DNA of 64,000 bases, taken from NCBI GenBank assembly GCA_937995595.1, contig CALKJW010000012.1, positions 20,278 to 84,277 on the forward strand, given 5' to 3'. Source of the DNA: an uncultured Phycisphaerales bacterium (lineage in GTDB: Bacteria; Planctomycetota; Phycisphaerae; Phycisphaerales; UBA1924). Below are positions 8,853 through 17,773 of the stretch, one piece after another; the stretch's first letter is position 1, and each line of letters starts with the position of its first letter. A model generated the notes under the pieces. The model searched no databases, was not told the origin of the DNA, and was given only the letters and a program-made list of their open reading frames with translations. The position numbers and the translations under genes are program-made.

Positions 8853-9332
8853 ATGCACGCAGCAGCGATCCGCAAGAGCCGAGCCTTCAGCCTGATCGAA
8901 CTGGTGATCGTGGTGGTGATCATCGGGATCATCGCGGCGATCGCGATCCCCCGCATGAGCCGCGGCGCCTCGGGCGCCAACGACGGCGCGCTGCAGAGCA
9001 ACCTCGCCGCGCTGCGCAAGGCGATCGACCTGTACGCCGCCGAGCACAACAACAAGTTCCCGACGGTCGCCGACTTCGAGGCGCTGTTGACCGGCTACAG
9101 CAACGAGGCCGGCACCAAGTCGCCCGACGGCACCAGCGCCAACGGCTACATCTACGGGCCGTACATCCGCGCCATCCCGGTGCAGACGGTCGGCCCGCGC
9201 AAGGGCAGCAAGGGCGTCGCCGCGGCCGACGGCGCGGGCGTGGGCTGGCTGTACAACGAGACGACCGGCGTGATCACGGCGAACGTGACGACCGAGACCG
9301 ACGCCTCCGGCAAGCTCTACCTGAACTACTGA
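8853..9332 (+). CDS. Major pseudopilin (GspG-like prepilin)
   Basis: 159 residues. A basic leader ends in KSRA, then comes the type IV prepilin methylation motif FSLIELVIVVVIIGIIAAIA, so processing would fall between Ala and Phe; Gly is the more usual residue at -1. The mature protein has a GspG-like body (NLAALRKAIDLYAAEHNNKFP ... GYIYGPYIRAIP ... GVGWLYNETTGVITAN). A CAGGAG ribosome site lies just before the ATG. The 163 bases upstream are not translated, so it may have its own promoter, as expected for the most abundant subunit. It is close to the truncated gene at 1-312. Confidence 0.9.
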   Translation: MHAAAIRKSRAFSLIELVIVVVIIGIIAAIAIPRMSRGASGANDGALQSNLAALRKAIDLYAAEHNNKFPTVADFEALLTGYSNEAGTKSPDGTSANGYIYGPYIRAIPVQTVGPRKGSKGVAAADGAGVGWLYNETTGVITANVTTETDASGKLYLNY

Positions 9333-9452
9333 TCGTGAACTCGGCGCGTGCCGCGCGCGGCGCGTCCGACCCCATCGCGACTCGACACCCGCCCGGAGGC
9401 CCCGACGCACGCGCGACGGTTCCTCCGGGCGGTTCCGTTTGAAGGCGGCCCA

Positions 9453-9908
9453 ATGAACTCCCGACGCGGCTTCTCGATGGTCGAACTGGTCGTCGCGCTG
9501 GCCATCCTCGGCGTGTTCGCCGGGGTCGCGTCGGTGCGCCTGTCGGCCAGCGCGGAGCGGGCCCGCGTCGACGCCGCGGCCCGGCGGATCGTCAACGCGT
9601 TCGACGACGCGCGGTCGCGGGCGCGGAGCCAGAGCGTCGCGTGCCAGGTGCTCTTCATCGCCTCGCCCCCGACGGTGGAGATCAAGGGCCCGCTGACGGG
9701 CCAGGCCGGCCTCGACGCGGTGCGGCTGGACCAGGCCCCCTACCGCGTCCGCATCAAGACGGCGACCTTCGGCGGGCGCAGCGACGTGGAGTTCGACCGG
9801 TACGGCCGTCCGAACTCGGGCGGGTATGTGCTCGTGTCCTCGTTGTCGGGCCGTTTCGAACGGCTCATCACCATCGAAGCGGAGAGCGGCCGTGCCACGA
9901 TCGAGTAA
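9453..9908 (+). CDS. Minor pseudopilin (GspH-like)
   Basis: 151 residues from ATG 9453. The ORF track start at 9348 adds a low-complexity lead before the leader peptide. The leader MNSRRG is followed by FSMVELVVALAILGVFAGVA, a classic prepilin cleavage and methylation site (Gly at -1). The C-terminal part (ARSQSVACQVLFIASP ... VEFDRYGRPNSGGYVLV) has the strand pattern of GspH pseudopilins. It belongs to the run of minor pseudopilins that cap the pseudopilus. Confidence 0.83.
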   Translation: MNSRRGFSMVELVVALAILGVFAGVASVRLSASAERARVDAAARRIVNAFDDARSRARSQSVACQVLFIASPPTVEIKGPLTGQAGLDAVRLDQAPYRVRIKTATFGGRSDVEFDRYGRPNSGGYVLVSSLSGRFERLITIEAESGRATIE

Positions 9909-10842
9909 CCGACGCGGATTCTCGCTGCTCGAACTGGTCACCGCGCTGGCGATCTCCGCGACGCTGGTGGGCGCGATGGCGGTGCTGATCGCGACGTCGG
10001 CCTCGGCGATGGAGCGCGGCGTCGACGGCTCGGCGCTGGACCGCGCGGCGGGCCGTGCGCTGGCGGACCTGGAGATCGACCTGTCCGAGGCGACGAGGGT
10101 CTTCGAGCAGACCCCCACCAGCATCTGGTTCGAGGTGCCCGACCGGGACGAGGACGGCGTGCCGGAGCACGTCCGCTACACGTGGTCGGGCGTTCCGGGC
10201 GACCCGCTGCTGCGCAGCACCAACGGCGGCGCGCCGGGCGTCGTGGCGGAGAACGTTCGGGCCTTCGGCCTGGCGCTCACCGAGAGGCCGGGCCTGAAGC
10301 GCGCCGAGAGCGAGGAACGGCTGCTCGCGTCGTTCACCTCGCACTCCGGCGCGACGAGCACAGCGGTCGGCGTGACCAACGCCGCGTGGTGCGCGCAGGT
10401 CTTCCGGCCTTCGTTCGCGGCCGACGTCGTGGCCTGGAAGGTGACGCGCGTGCGCTTCCGCGCGCGATACAGCAGCAACCCCGACGGCACCTACGCCGTC
10501 GCGCTGGCGCCGCTGGACGCCGACCGCCGGTCGTCCACGCCGCTGCTCGCGTCCGTCAACCAGCGCGAGAACGTGCTCGGCGGGACCTACCAGTGGGTCA
10601 CGGTCGCGTTCGCGGCGTGCCCCGAACTCGCCCCCGGTCAGGGCGTCGCGCTGCGGTTCTCGGGCGTCTCGGGAAGCGACGGGCAGTGCGAGGTCGAATC
10701 GCTCGTGTCCGCCACGCCCACGATGCCCTTCAACGCGTGGATGACCGCGAGCGCCAACAGCGGCGCGTCGTGGACCGCCTACCCGCAGACGCGGAGCCTG
10801 GTGTACGAGGTGTACGGCACGGTCGTCGTGGAGAGTCGCTGA
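9892..10842 (+). CDS. Minor pseudopilin (GspJ/PilW-like)
   Basis: 316 residues from GTG 9892, which sits 7 bases after GGAGAG and overlaps the end of the previous gene. The product starts MPRSSNRRG, then FSLLELVTALAISATLVGAM, a prepilin signal. The body contains RALADLEIDLSEATRVFEQ and FEVPDRDEDGVPEHVRYTW, patterns seen in GspJ/PilW-type minor pseudopilins that report on double-stranded early strands. It is longer than a typical GspJ because of a C-terminal insertion (about 110-300) that I do not recognise. Confidence 0.75.
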   Translation: MPRSSNRRGFSLLELVTALAISATLVGAMAVLIATSASAMERGVDGSALDRAAGRALADLEIDLSEATRVFEQTPTSIWFEVPDRDEDGVPEHVRYTWSGVPGDPLLRSTNGGAPGVVAENVRAFGLALTERPGLKRAESEERLLASFTSHSGATSTAVGVTNAAWCAQVFRPSFAADVVAWKVTRVRFRARYSSNPDGTYAVALAPLDADRRSSTPLLASVNQRENVLGGTYQWVTVAFAACPELAPGQGVALRFSGVSGSDGQCEVESLVSATPTMPFNAWMTASANSGASWTAYPQTRSLVYEVYGTVVVESR

Positions 10843-11541
10843 ATGAACGCACCAGCACGCACACGCCGGCGCGGGTTCACGCTCGTCGAGGCCGCGGTTT
10901 CGACGATCATCGTCGGCACGATGGTCGCCGCGGCGGTGTCCGTCGTGGGCGCCGCGGCCCAAGGCGCGGCGGGCGAGCGGGCGATCCGCAAGGGCCAGAC
11001 GCTGGCCCGCGCCATGATGTCGGAAGTGCTCAGCACCGCGTTTGCCGACCCCGATGGAGGAACGAACTTCGGGCCGGACTCGAACGAGTCCCACGGTGAC
11101 CGTACGACGCTCGACGACGTGGACGACTTCAACGGCCTGAGCGAGTCGTGGCCGACCGATCACCTCGGGCGCCCGATCCCGTGGGCCAAGTCGTGGCAAC
11201 GCGGGGTGCAGGTGCACAACGTCTCGCCCGCCGCGCCGACCACCGCGCTGGCCGACAACGCGGGCACGGGTCTGAAGCGCGTGACGGTGACGGTCACCAG
11301 CCCTGAAGGCCGCGTGACGAGACTGGTCGGGCTCAAGTCGGCGTACAACCCGGTGGACGCGCGTGCGCCGGCCGTGGGCGAGGGCACGTGGGTCCGCGTG
11401 CGGACCTACATCCAGATCGGGGACGGGTCGCTGCTGGTCGGAGGGACGGAGTTGCTGAACACGCCCGCGGCGGTCGCCGCGCCGGCGCCGATGACCCTTG
11501 TCGATGATGATGATGATGATGATGATGATGACAGGAAATGA
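10843..11541 (+). CDS. Minor pseudopilin (GspI/PilV-like) with poly-Asp tail
   Basis: 232 residues. The leader MNAPARTRRRG is followed by FTLVEAAVSTIIVGTMVAAA, a prepilin signal with Gly at -1 and Glu at +5. The segment GQTLARAMMSEVLSTAFADP matches GspI/PilV. The last 13 residues are VDDDDDDDDDDRK, encoded by nine GAT codons plus GAC. The same tract supplies ATG codons for the next gene in the +1 frame. The start directly follows the stop of the previous gene. Confidence 0.8.
   Translation: MNAPARTRRRGFTLVEAAVSTIIVGTMVAAAVSVVGAAAQGAAGERAIRKGQTLARAMMSEVLSTAFADPDGGTNFGPDSNESHGDRTTLDDVDDFNGLSESWPTDHLGRPIPWAKSWQRGVQVHNVSPAAPTTALADNAGTGLKRVTVTVTSPEGRVTRLVGLKSAYNPVDARAPAVGEGTWVRVRTYIQIGDGSLLVGGTELLNTPAAVAAPAPMTLVDDDDDDDDDDRK
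11503..11532 (+). repeat. (GAT)9-GAC microsatellite at a gene junction
   Basis: Nine perfect GAT units and one GAC. Read in the pseudopilin frame it is a run of Asp. One base over it is nine tandem ATG codons that open the next gene, and in the third frame it is tandem TGA stops. Gain or loss of whole units keeps both frames open and only changes tail length and the number of start codons. Confidence 0.9.
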
Positions 11542-12814
11542 TCGTCGAGACGGTGTATCCGGTCAGCAGCGTTCGTCGTCGCGCCACCGCGGCGGCACGT
11601 ACCTGCTCGTGCTCGCGATGGGCACGCTGCTGACGGTGATCGGCCTGTCGATCGGCGTCGCCGGCCGGATCGCCACGCGCACCACCAGCGCCGAGCGCGA
11701 CTGGTCCGAGGCGGGCGTTCTGGCCCAGTCGGGCGCGGAACTGGCGCTGGCGACGATCAGCGCCGAATCGAAGTGGCGAGAACTGCGCCCGTGTGACGAC
11801 TGGAACCCGGTTGTCACCATCGGCAACGGGCACGTGAAGTGGAAACTCAAGGACCCGGGCGACAACGACCTGTCCAACAACCCGTCCGACCCGGTGCTGG
11901 TGTCGGGCGAGGCGACGGTCGGCGCGGCGGCGCGGCGGTTCTCGGTGCTGGCGTCGCCGGGTGTCGCCCGTGCCCTGCCCGTGCTGTCGACAGGCCTGTA
12001 CGGCGGAGGCGCGGTGACGGTCTCCTCCGCGCTCACGGTGTCGGGCGGGCCGGTGCACGCGGCGGGCACGCTGAGCAACAGCAGCACGATCTGGGCGGAT
12101 GTCAACGCGCAGAGCATCGTGAACACCGGCACGATCGGGGGCTTTGTCGTGACCCCGTCGGACGCGCTGAGCACGCCGGGGTCTGAGGTGCTGCTGGACT
12201 ATCAGGCCGAGTCGACTCAGATCCTCTATTCGCTGATCCCGCTGGGTCGGATCGACAACAAGATCCTCTCGGCCTCCAGCAACCCCTACGGGACGGCCAG
12301 CGCGACGGGCGTGTACTTCATCCGCGTGCCGTCGTCGAGCACACTCCGTATCCGCGATTCGATCGTTCGCGCAACGCTGCTGGTGCAACTGCAGGCCGGC
12401 GCAAGGCTGATTCTTGAAGGCAACGTCGCGTGGAACCCGCCGTCGTCCGGCATGCCTTCGCTGATCGCCGCCGGCCTGCCCGGCACGGAGGTTGTCGCCG
12501 GCACCGGTTCGGGCACCGTCACGGTTACGGCCGCGCAGTTGAACGCGCTGGGGATCCAGATCGGCGTGCTCACGCTCGGCTCCGCGCCGTCGGAACTGAA
12601 CGGCCTGTTTCACGTGGCGGGCGGAACGTCGACGACCTTCCAATCGACGCCGCAGATCGTGGGCACGTGGATCAGCGACGGCGCGGTGACGGTCGGCGGG
12701 ACGACCAAGATCGTCGTGGACCCGCAACTGGCGACCAACCCGCCGCGGAGGTACGCGGTCCCCAACGACACCGTGACCGCGGTGCCGGGCACGTTCGCAT
12801 GGGACGAGCGGTAG
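11504..12814 (+). CDS. GspK/PilX-like pseudopilus-associated membrane protein
   Basis: About 430 residues. The start is one of nine tandem ATG codons between 11504 and 11528; the last would give MTGNDRRDG. A basic N-terminus and one hydrophobic segment (GTYLLVLAMGTLLTVIGLSI) are followed by AERDWSEAGVLAQSGAELALATI. That is the helix pattern of PilX/GspK N-termini, where a small residue run replaces the usual Glu+5 pilin motif. The rest is a beta-rich repetitive region (GAVTVSSALTVSGGPVHAAG, VTVGGTTKIVVDPQ) of the bactofilin/surface type. It closes the pseudopilin operon. The precise role is inferred from position. Confidence 0.65.
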   Translation: MMMMMMMMMTGNDRRDGVSGQQRSSSRHRGGTYLLVLAMGTLLTVIGLSIGVAGRIATRTTSAERDWSEAGVLAQSGAELALATISAESKWRELRPCDDWNPVVTIGNGHVKWKLKDPGDNDLSNNPSDPVLVSGEATVGAAARRFSVLASPGVARALPVLSTGLYGGGAVTVSSALTVSGGPVHAAGTLSNSSTIWADVNAQSIVNTGTIGGFVVTPSDALSTPGSEVLLDYQAESTQILYSLIPLGRIDNKILSASSNPYGTASATGVYFIRVPSSSTLRIRDSIVRATLLVQLQAGARLILEGNVAWNPPSSGMPSLIAAGLPGTEVVAGTGSGTVTVTAAQLNALGIQIGVLTLGSAPSELNGLFHVAGGTSTTFQSTPQIVGTWISDGAVTVGGTTKIVVDPQLATNPPRRYAVPNDTVTAVPGTFAWDER

Positions 12815-12824
12815 AGCGTGGCGT

Positions 12825-13115
12825 TCAGCGCGACTTGTCGCTGGCGACCACCGACTTGGCGAGGAAGCGCCGCTCGGCGGGGGTGAGTTTGTCCATGCGC
12901 TTCGGGTCCTTGCGGATCTCGACGAGCAGTTTGTGCCCCTCGTCGACCGTCAGTTCCCTGTTCGGATCGGCCTTGGGCGCAAAGAGGCCGAACAGACCGC
13001 CCTGCGACTGGCCCGACGACCCCGACTTCCCGCCTGCGCAGCCGGCCGCCGCGGCGAGCACCGCCGCGGCGAGGCACAAGGGAAGGGCTGTTCGCCGGTT
13101 GAGCATCGGCCGCAT
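12825..13115 (-). CDS. Small lipoprotein, unknown function
   Basis: About 96 residues from ATG 13115; a second ATG three codons on is equally possible. A basic N-terminus and hydrophobic stretch end in a lipobox (LAAAAGC), so it should be cleaved and lipidated. The mature part is short and charged (ELTVDEGHKLLVEIRKDPKRM, LTPAERRFLAKSV) with no domain I recognise. It is convergent with the pseudopilin operon, with only 10 bases between the stops. The ORF track start at 13238 adds a Pro/Arg-rich shadow. Confidence 0.7.
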   Translation of the reverse strand: MRPMLNRRTALPLCLAAAVLAAAAGCAGGKSGSSGQSQGGLFGLFAPKADPNRELTVDEGHKLLVEIRKDPKRMDKLTPAERRFLAKSVVASDKSR

Positions 13116-13273
13116 GGTACACCCATTCGGGCCCGGCGCGGCGGGGTTCCCTGGCGCGGGCGGCACGTGGGGCGGCCGGGCCCTGCGCGGCCGAGGTCGG
13201 GCGATCGGACACACCCCGCCGCGTCGGGGAACTATCATCTGATCGACACTCGACTGGCTGCGGAGGGCGACCC

Positions 13274-14242
13274 ATGCGCGGCGACATCCGGTACAACAAC
13301 ATCATCGACAGCGACGAGGCGCGGAACGCTCAGGCCGCGGCGGACAGGGCGCCCGAACTGCCCGCCGACCGCATCAACGCCGACGAGTTCTACATCACGC
13401 AGCACTACCACAAGTACACGCGCGAGAACCACGAGGTCTGGCGCGACCTGTTCACGCGCCGGTGGGCGGTGCTGGAAGAACAGGTCAGCCGGACGTTCAT
13501 CGACGGCCTGAAGATCCTCCGCCTGAGCGGCGAGCGCATCCCGCTGCTGTGCGACACCACGCTCGAGCAGGACTGCGAGATCACCGACGGGAAGGTGCTC
13601 AGGAAGGGCACGAAACTCGAGGGCATCAACCGCTACCTCGGGCAGGTGAGCGACTGGGCGAGTTACGGCGTGCCGGGCTACCTGCCGGCCAAGGCCTTCT
13701 TCGCGTGCCTGGCGCAGCGCGAGTTCCCGACGACCGTGCTGATCCGACCGCGCGAGGTGATGGACTACCTGCCCGAGCCGGACATCTTCCACGACGTGTT
13801 CGGGCACGTGCCGCTGCACGCCAACCGCGTGTTCGCCGACTTCCTGCAGACCTACGGCCGGGCCGCGCTGATGTGCGACGACCCGTACCACATCGAGCGC
13901 CTGGGCCGGCTGTTCTGGTTCACCGTCGAGTTCGGCCTGATCCGCGAGGACAACCGGGTGAAGGTGTACGGCTCGGGGCTGGTGAGCAGCCACGGCGAGA
14001 GCAAGTACTCGCTCGAGGGCCGGTGGGAGAAGAAGGGCCGGCCCGGCGCCGAGCCGTGCTCGAAGCGCGAGGTCGCGGAGTGGCGGCCGTTCGACCTCGA
14101 CCGCGTGTGCGACACGCCGTTCGAGATCGACCACTACCAGCCGATCTACTACGTGCTGGAGAGTTTCGAGCAGTTGCGCGACGCGATGAACGACTACGCC
14201 CAGCGCGTGCTGGGCAGGCAGACGGTCGGCGCTGCGCGATAG
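13274..14242 (+). CDS. phhA: Phenylalanine 4-monooxygenase (biopterin-dependent aromatic amino acid hydroxylase)
   Basis: 322 residues, the catalytic-domain size. The iron site is plain: PDIFHDVFGHVPL supplies both His ligands (about 172 and 177) and FTVEFGL supplies the Glu (about 218). Other family segments are LEGINRYLGQVSDW and YGSGLVSSHGES. The reaction is L-phenylalanine plus O2 plus tetrahydropterin to L-tyrosine, in the cytoplasm. There is no N-terminal ACT domain, as usual in bacteria. GGAGGG lies 7 bases before the ATG. A tryptophan hydroxylase activity cannot be excluded from sequence, but phenylalanine hydroxylase is the default. Confidence 0.93.
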   Translation: MRGDIRYNNIIDSDEARNAQAAADRAPELPADRINADEFYITQHYHKYTRENHEVWRDLFTRRWAVLEEQVSRTFIDGLKILRLSGERIPLLCDTTLEQDCEITDGKVLRKGTKLEGINRYLGQVSDWASYGVPGYLPAKAFFACLAQREFPTTVLIRPREVMDYLPEPDIFHDVFGHVPLHANRVFADFLQTYGRAALMCDDPYHIERLGRLFWFTVEFGLIREDNRVKVYGSGLVSSHGESKYSLEGRWEKKGRPGAEPCSKREVAEWRPFDLDRVCDTPFEIDHYQPIYYVLESFEQLRDAMNDYAQRVLGRQTVGAAR

Positions 14243-14287
14243 ATCCCCGCGCGTGCAAGCACGCCCGAGCGATGGACCGAGTTCGGG

Positions 14288-14293
14288 TACTCT
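14288..14293 (+). promoter_or_regulatory. Possible -10 box (TACTCT) 6 bases before ATG 14300
   Basis: TACTCT ends 6 bases before the ATG of the ribbon membrane protein, with no ribosome site between. The spacing would put the transcription start at or next to the ATG, giving a leaderless message. No clear -35 box. Confidence 0.35.
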
Positions 14294-14299
14294 GGCGGC

Positions 14300-15190
14300 A
14301 TGGACCCCGCCGCGCCCCCGCCCGTGAACGTCGTCGGCGACGAGACGCCCTGCTCGCGCTGCGGGTACAGCCTGCGCGGCCTGCCCATCGTCGGCCAGTG
14401 CCCGGAGTGCGGCTGGCCGGTGCAGCGCAGCCTCGCGGGCAACCTGCTGCGGTACGCCGACCCGACCTACCTCGACACGCTGCAGCGCGGCATCGTGCTG
14501 GTCCTCCTGGCCGTCGCGGGCAAGGTCGTGCTGACCTTTGTCCTGTTCGTGGCCGCCCTTGGGTCCGTCTTCTTCATCGCCGGCGGTGCGGGGGGCGGTG
14601 CGGGCGGGGGTGGTACGGCGCCGGGCGGAGCGCCGGCCGCGTTCAACATCGCGGCGGGCTGGGTGATCATGCTCGGCGGGCTGGTCGACGTCGGGTTGTC
14701 GCTGCTCTCGGTGTACGGCTACTGGCTGCTGACGACGCCCGACGCGGGCATGAGCGGGTCGGAACAGCCCGCCAGCGCGCGAAGGCTGGTCCGCATCGCG
14801 GTGCTTGCGGCGTTGGCGGCGGTTGTGGTTGAGAACGGGTTGCACCTGGCCGTGCCCGCGCTGGTGACCGGAGCGCCGGGGCCGACCCCCGTGCCCATGA
14901 TGCTCCATCTGGTGGACGTGGCCGTCTCGCTGGTCGGGATGGGGGCGGTCGCGCTGCTGTTCTTCGCGATGATGCGGTACGTGCGCTGGCTGGCCGCGCG
15001 CGTGCCCGACGCGGGGATGGTCGAGCGGACCCGGGTGTTCATCTGGCTGCTGCCGGTGCTGACGGTCGCGGGCGCGCTGTGCATGGGGCTGGGCCCGCTG
15101 GTGGCCATGGCGCTGTACTTCGTGATGCTGTGGAACCTCCGCACGCTGCTGGTCGAGTGCCGCGAGACGGCGCGGCTCGTGCCGACCTGA
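14300..15190 (+). CDS. Membrane protein with N-terminal CPECG zinc ribbon
   Basis: 296 residues. A two-knuckle ribbon, CSRCGYSLRGLP...CPECGWP, lies at about 15-35. Five or so hydrophobic segments follow (starting IVLVLLAVAGKVVLTFVLFV, then a Gly-rich loop, AAGWVIMLGGLVDVGLSLLSV, LVRIAVLAALAAVVV, LHLVDVAVSLVGMGAVALLFF and WLLPVLTVAGALCMGLGPL). Short ribbons of this C..CGY.LRG form fused to membrane segments recur in planctomycete genomes without an assigned function. The gene at 21596 carries the same ribbon at its C-terminus instead. It stands alone between phhA and speA. Confidence 0.75.
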   Translation: MDPAAPPPVNVVGDETPCSRCGYSLRGLPIVGQCPECGWPVQRSLAGNLLRYADPTYLDTLQRGIVLVLLAVAGKVVLTFVLFVAALGSVFFIAGGAGGGAGGGGTAPGGAPAAFNIAAGWVIMLGGLVDVGLSLLSVYGYWLLTTPDAGMSGSEQPASARRLVRIAVLAALAAVVVENGLHLAVPALVTGAPGPTPVPMMLHLVDVAVSLVGMGAVALLFFAMMRYVRWLAARVPDAGMVERTRVFIWLLPVLTVAGALCMGLGPLVAMALYFVMLWNLRTLLVECRETARLVPT

Positions 15191-15325
15191 GGGGCAGAAT
15201 GTTGGTCCGCGCGGGCACTCGCCGGATTCGCGGTGCATAATCTCTTGTGTGCGGCGGCGCGCCGGCCAGGGTGGCCGGCGGGCGCGGGCCGGCGGGTTTG
15301 CGCGCAGCGCGGAGTGCCCCCCTCG

Positions 15326-17323
15326 ATGGCGACTCTCTCGATTCCGAAGAACGCGTTCCTGCACGGGCGGTGGACGCACGAAGACGCGCTGCGCCTGTAC
15401 GGCATGTCGGACTGGGGCAAGGGCTACTTCGGCGTGAACGCGCGCGGCCACGTCACCGTGATGCCCTCGAAGAACCCCGCCGAGCAGATCGACCTGTTCG
15501 ACCTGGTCAAGGGCCTGGAGGACCGCGGCGTGTACACGCCGGTGCTGCTGCGCTTCTCGGGCGTGCTCGAGCACCGGCTGCGCGAGATCCGCGCGGCGTT
15601 CGACAAGGCCATCGCCGACCACAACTACCAGGGCGGGTACTCGTGCGTGTACCCGATCAAGGTCAACCAGCAGCGGCACATCTGCGAGGAGATCGCCAAA
15701 CTCGGGCGCGAGCTCCGATTCGGGCTCGAGGCCGGGTCCAAGCCCGAACTGCTGGCGGTGCTGGCGCTGTCCGAGGGTCAGGACGAGATGCCGATCGTCT
15801 GCAACGGGTTCAAGGACGACGAGTTCATCGAGACCGTCATCCTCGCGACCAAACTCGGGCGCAACATCATCCCGGTCGTCGAGAAGTTCAGCGAACTCGA
15901 ACTGATCGTCAAGCACGCCGAGCGGTACAACGTGCGGCCGAAGATCGGCATCCGGGTCAAACTCGGCTCGCGCGGCGCGGGGCGGTGGGAGTCGTCGGCC
16001 GGCGCGAGGTCCAAGTTCGGCCTGTTCGTGACCGAGGTGCTCGAGGCGCTGGAGTACCTCAAGGCCCGCGGCATGGCGGACTGCCTGAACCTGCTGCACT
16101 GCCACGTCGGCTCGCAGTTGTACGACATCCGCCACCTCAAGAACGCGGTGAACGAACTGACGCACGTGTACGCCGAACTGGTGCGGCTGGGCGCGGGGAT
16201 GAAACTCATCGACGTCGGCGGCGGCATGGGCGTCGACTACGACGGCTCGCAGTCGGCGTGGAACTCGTCGATCAACTACACCGTCGAGGAGTACGCCGCG
16301 GACGTGGTGCACCGCATCAAGACGGTCTGCGACGACGCGGGCGTGCCGCACCCGACGATCCTGTCGGAATCCGGTCGCGCGATGGTCGCGTACGGCTCGG
16401 TGCTGGTGCTGAACGTGCTGGGCAAGTCGTCGTTCGCCGCCGAGCCGGAGATGGCGCGGATCAAGGCGGACCTGGCGGCCGAGAAGGAGCCGCCCCAGCC
16501 GGTGCTGGACCTGATCGACGCCTACGAACGCATCAACGACCGCAGCCTGCTGGAGGCCTACCACGACGCGCTGCAGGCGCGCGACGAGGCGATGAGCCTG
16601 TTCTCGCTGGGCTACATGTCCCTGCCCATGCGCGCGGCGAGCGAGCGGCTGTTCTGGTCGATCGGGCGCAAGGTGCTGGACCTGTGCGCCAGGCGCGGCG
16701 AACTGCCCGACGAGATCGAGCATCTGCCCGAGACGCTCAGCGACATCTACTTCTGCAACTTCTCGCTGTTCCAGTCGATGCCCGACTCATGGGCCATCGA
16801 CCAGTTGTTCCCCATCTGCCCGATCCACCGGCTCGACGAGGAGCCGACCCGGCGCGGCATCATGGCCGACATCACCTGCGACTCGGACGGCAAGGTGGAC
16901 AACTTCGTCGACAAGCGCATCGAGAAGAAGGCGCTGGAACTGCACGAGTTGAAGCCCGGCGAGCCGTACTACCTCGGCGTCTTCCTGCTCGGGGCCTACC
17001 AGGAGATCCTCGGCGACCTGCACAACCTGCTGGGCGACACGCACGCGGTGCACGTGTCGTACCGCGCGCCGGGCCCGGGCGAGAACGGGCACGGCGGCAA
17101 CGGCGCGGCCCCGGAAACCTGGTCCATCGACGAGGTCATCGAGGGCGACACCGTCAAGGAGGTCCTCTCCTACGTCCAGTACGACGACGAGGACATGCGC
17201 CGGGCCATGCGCCGCGAGGTCGAGCGCTCCATCAAGGCCAACCGCCTCACGCCCGCCGAGGGCAAGAGTTTCCTGGCGTTCTACGAGCGCGGTCTCGACG
17301 GGTACACGTACCTGGAGGAGTAG
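15326..17323 (+). CDS. speA: Biosynthetic arginine decarboxylase
   Basis: 665 residues, the usual length of SpeA. The PLP lysine is in YPIKVNQQ (about 111). The pyridoxal-binding barrel shows EAGSKPELLAVLAL, HCHVGSQL and VGGGMGVDYDGSQS, and the beta domain carries ESGRAMVAYGSVLV and CDSDGKVD. It converts arginine to agmatine plus CO2 in the cytoplasm, the first step of the agmatine route to putrescine. The start is ATG 15326; the ORF track start at 15233 is upstream noise. A CATAAT at 15236-15241 may be a -10 box. The deoxyhypusine-synthase-like gene 2.9 kb downstream may also belong to polyamine metabolism. Confidence 0.94.
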   Translation: MATLSIPKNAFLHGRWTHEDALRLYGMSDWGKGYFGVNARGHVTVMPSKNPAEQIDLFDLVKGLEDRGVYTPVLLRFSGVLEHRLREIRAAFDKAIADHNYQGGYSCVYPIKVNQQRHICEEIAKLGRELRFGLEAGSKPELLAVLALSEGQDEMPIVCNGFKDDEFIETVILATKLGRNIIPVVEKFSELELIVKHAERYNVRPKIGIRVKLGSRGAGRWESSAGARSKFGLFVTEVLEALEYLKARGMADCLNLLHCHVGSQLYDIRHLKNAVNELTHVYAELVRLGAGMKLIDVGGGMGVDYDGSQSAWNSSINYTVEEYAADVVHRIKTVCDDAGVPHPTILSESGRAMVAYGSVLVLNVLGKSSFAAEPEMARIKADLAAEKEPPQPVLDLIDAYERINDRSLLEAYHDALQARDEAMSLFSLGYMSLPMRAASERLFWSIGRKVLDLCARRGELPDEIEHLPETLSDIYFCNFSLFQSMPDSWAIDQLFPICPIHRLDEEPTRRGIMADITCDSDGKVDNFVDKRIEKKALELHELKPGEPYYLGVFLLGAYQEILGDLHNLLGDTHAVHVSYRAPGPGENGHGGNGAAPETWSIDEVIEGDTVKEVLSYVQYDDEDMRRAMRREVERSIKANRLTPAEGKSFLAFYERGLDGYTYLEE

Positions 17324-17604
17324 GCTCGGGCCGCCGGCCGCGACGCAAGGCGGGCTGACCGCCCTGCGGTGGACTCAGGCCGCGGGTTGGATGGCACCGA
17401 CCGATCCCGCCGGCTGGTCGTCGGTGCGGTCGCAGGGCATCTCTCCCGACGGATCGGCCGACGGCCAGTTGGTGCTTGGCGCACAGTTCGATGCCGCGTT
17501 CCTCACGCCGGCGCCGTTCGTCTGGACCAAGGGTCAGGGCACGCCGCCGCCGCTTCATACGCCTTCCCGATCAAACCCGTGCCGCGAAGAAGGTTCGAAA
17601 GACA

Positions 17605-17719
17605 TTCACCGCAGAAGCGCAGAGAGCGCCGAGCCATCAGGGATTTCGAACGCTTCGGAACTCACGGTCGATCCTCTGTTCCTTCCGCCTTCTCTGTGTC
17701 CTCGGCGGCACTGCGGTGA
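17605..17719. repeat. Hairpin-type intergenic element (about 115 bases)
   Basis: The ends are a perfect 9-base inverted pair, TCACCGCAG and CTGCGGTGA. Inside each are related purine-rich and pyrimidine-rich arms (GCGCAGAGAGCGCCGAG and CTCTGTGTCCTCGGCGGC). This 'accgcagaagcgcagag ... ctctgtgtcctcgg' style recurs between genes in many bacterial genomes and looks like a small non-autonomous element or a relic of one. It interrupts the HAF pseudogene and is less GC-rich than its surroundings. Confidence 0.6.
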
Positions 17720-17736
17720 GTCCTGCCTTTGCTCCA

Positions 17737-17773
17737 TCACGCCCGAGATCGAGCGAGAGTCCGTATCAGTTCC
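17737..17773 (+). repeat. 37-base dispersed repeat, copy 1
   Basis: Begins TCACGCCCGAGATCGAGCG and ends ATCAGTTCC. The copy at 60690-60726 matches at 35 of 37 positions by eye and has the same orientation. It lies inside the pseudogene, just after the hairpin element. Confidence 0.7.

Noticed and set aside
11333-12727. Minus-strand ORF of 464 residues with a His run
   Set aside because: It is antisense to the GspK/PilX-like gene; the His run is just the complement of the GAT tract.
13235-16723. Minus-strand ORF of 1162 residues
   Set aside because: It is a shadow of phhA, the ribbon gene and speA in GC-rich DNA: Arg/His/Leu/Val-rich, with no domains.
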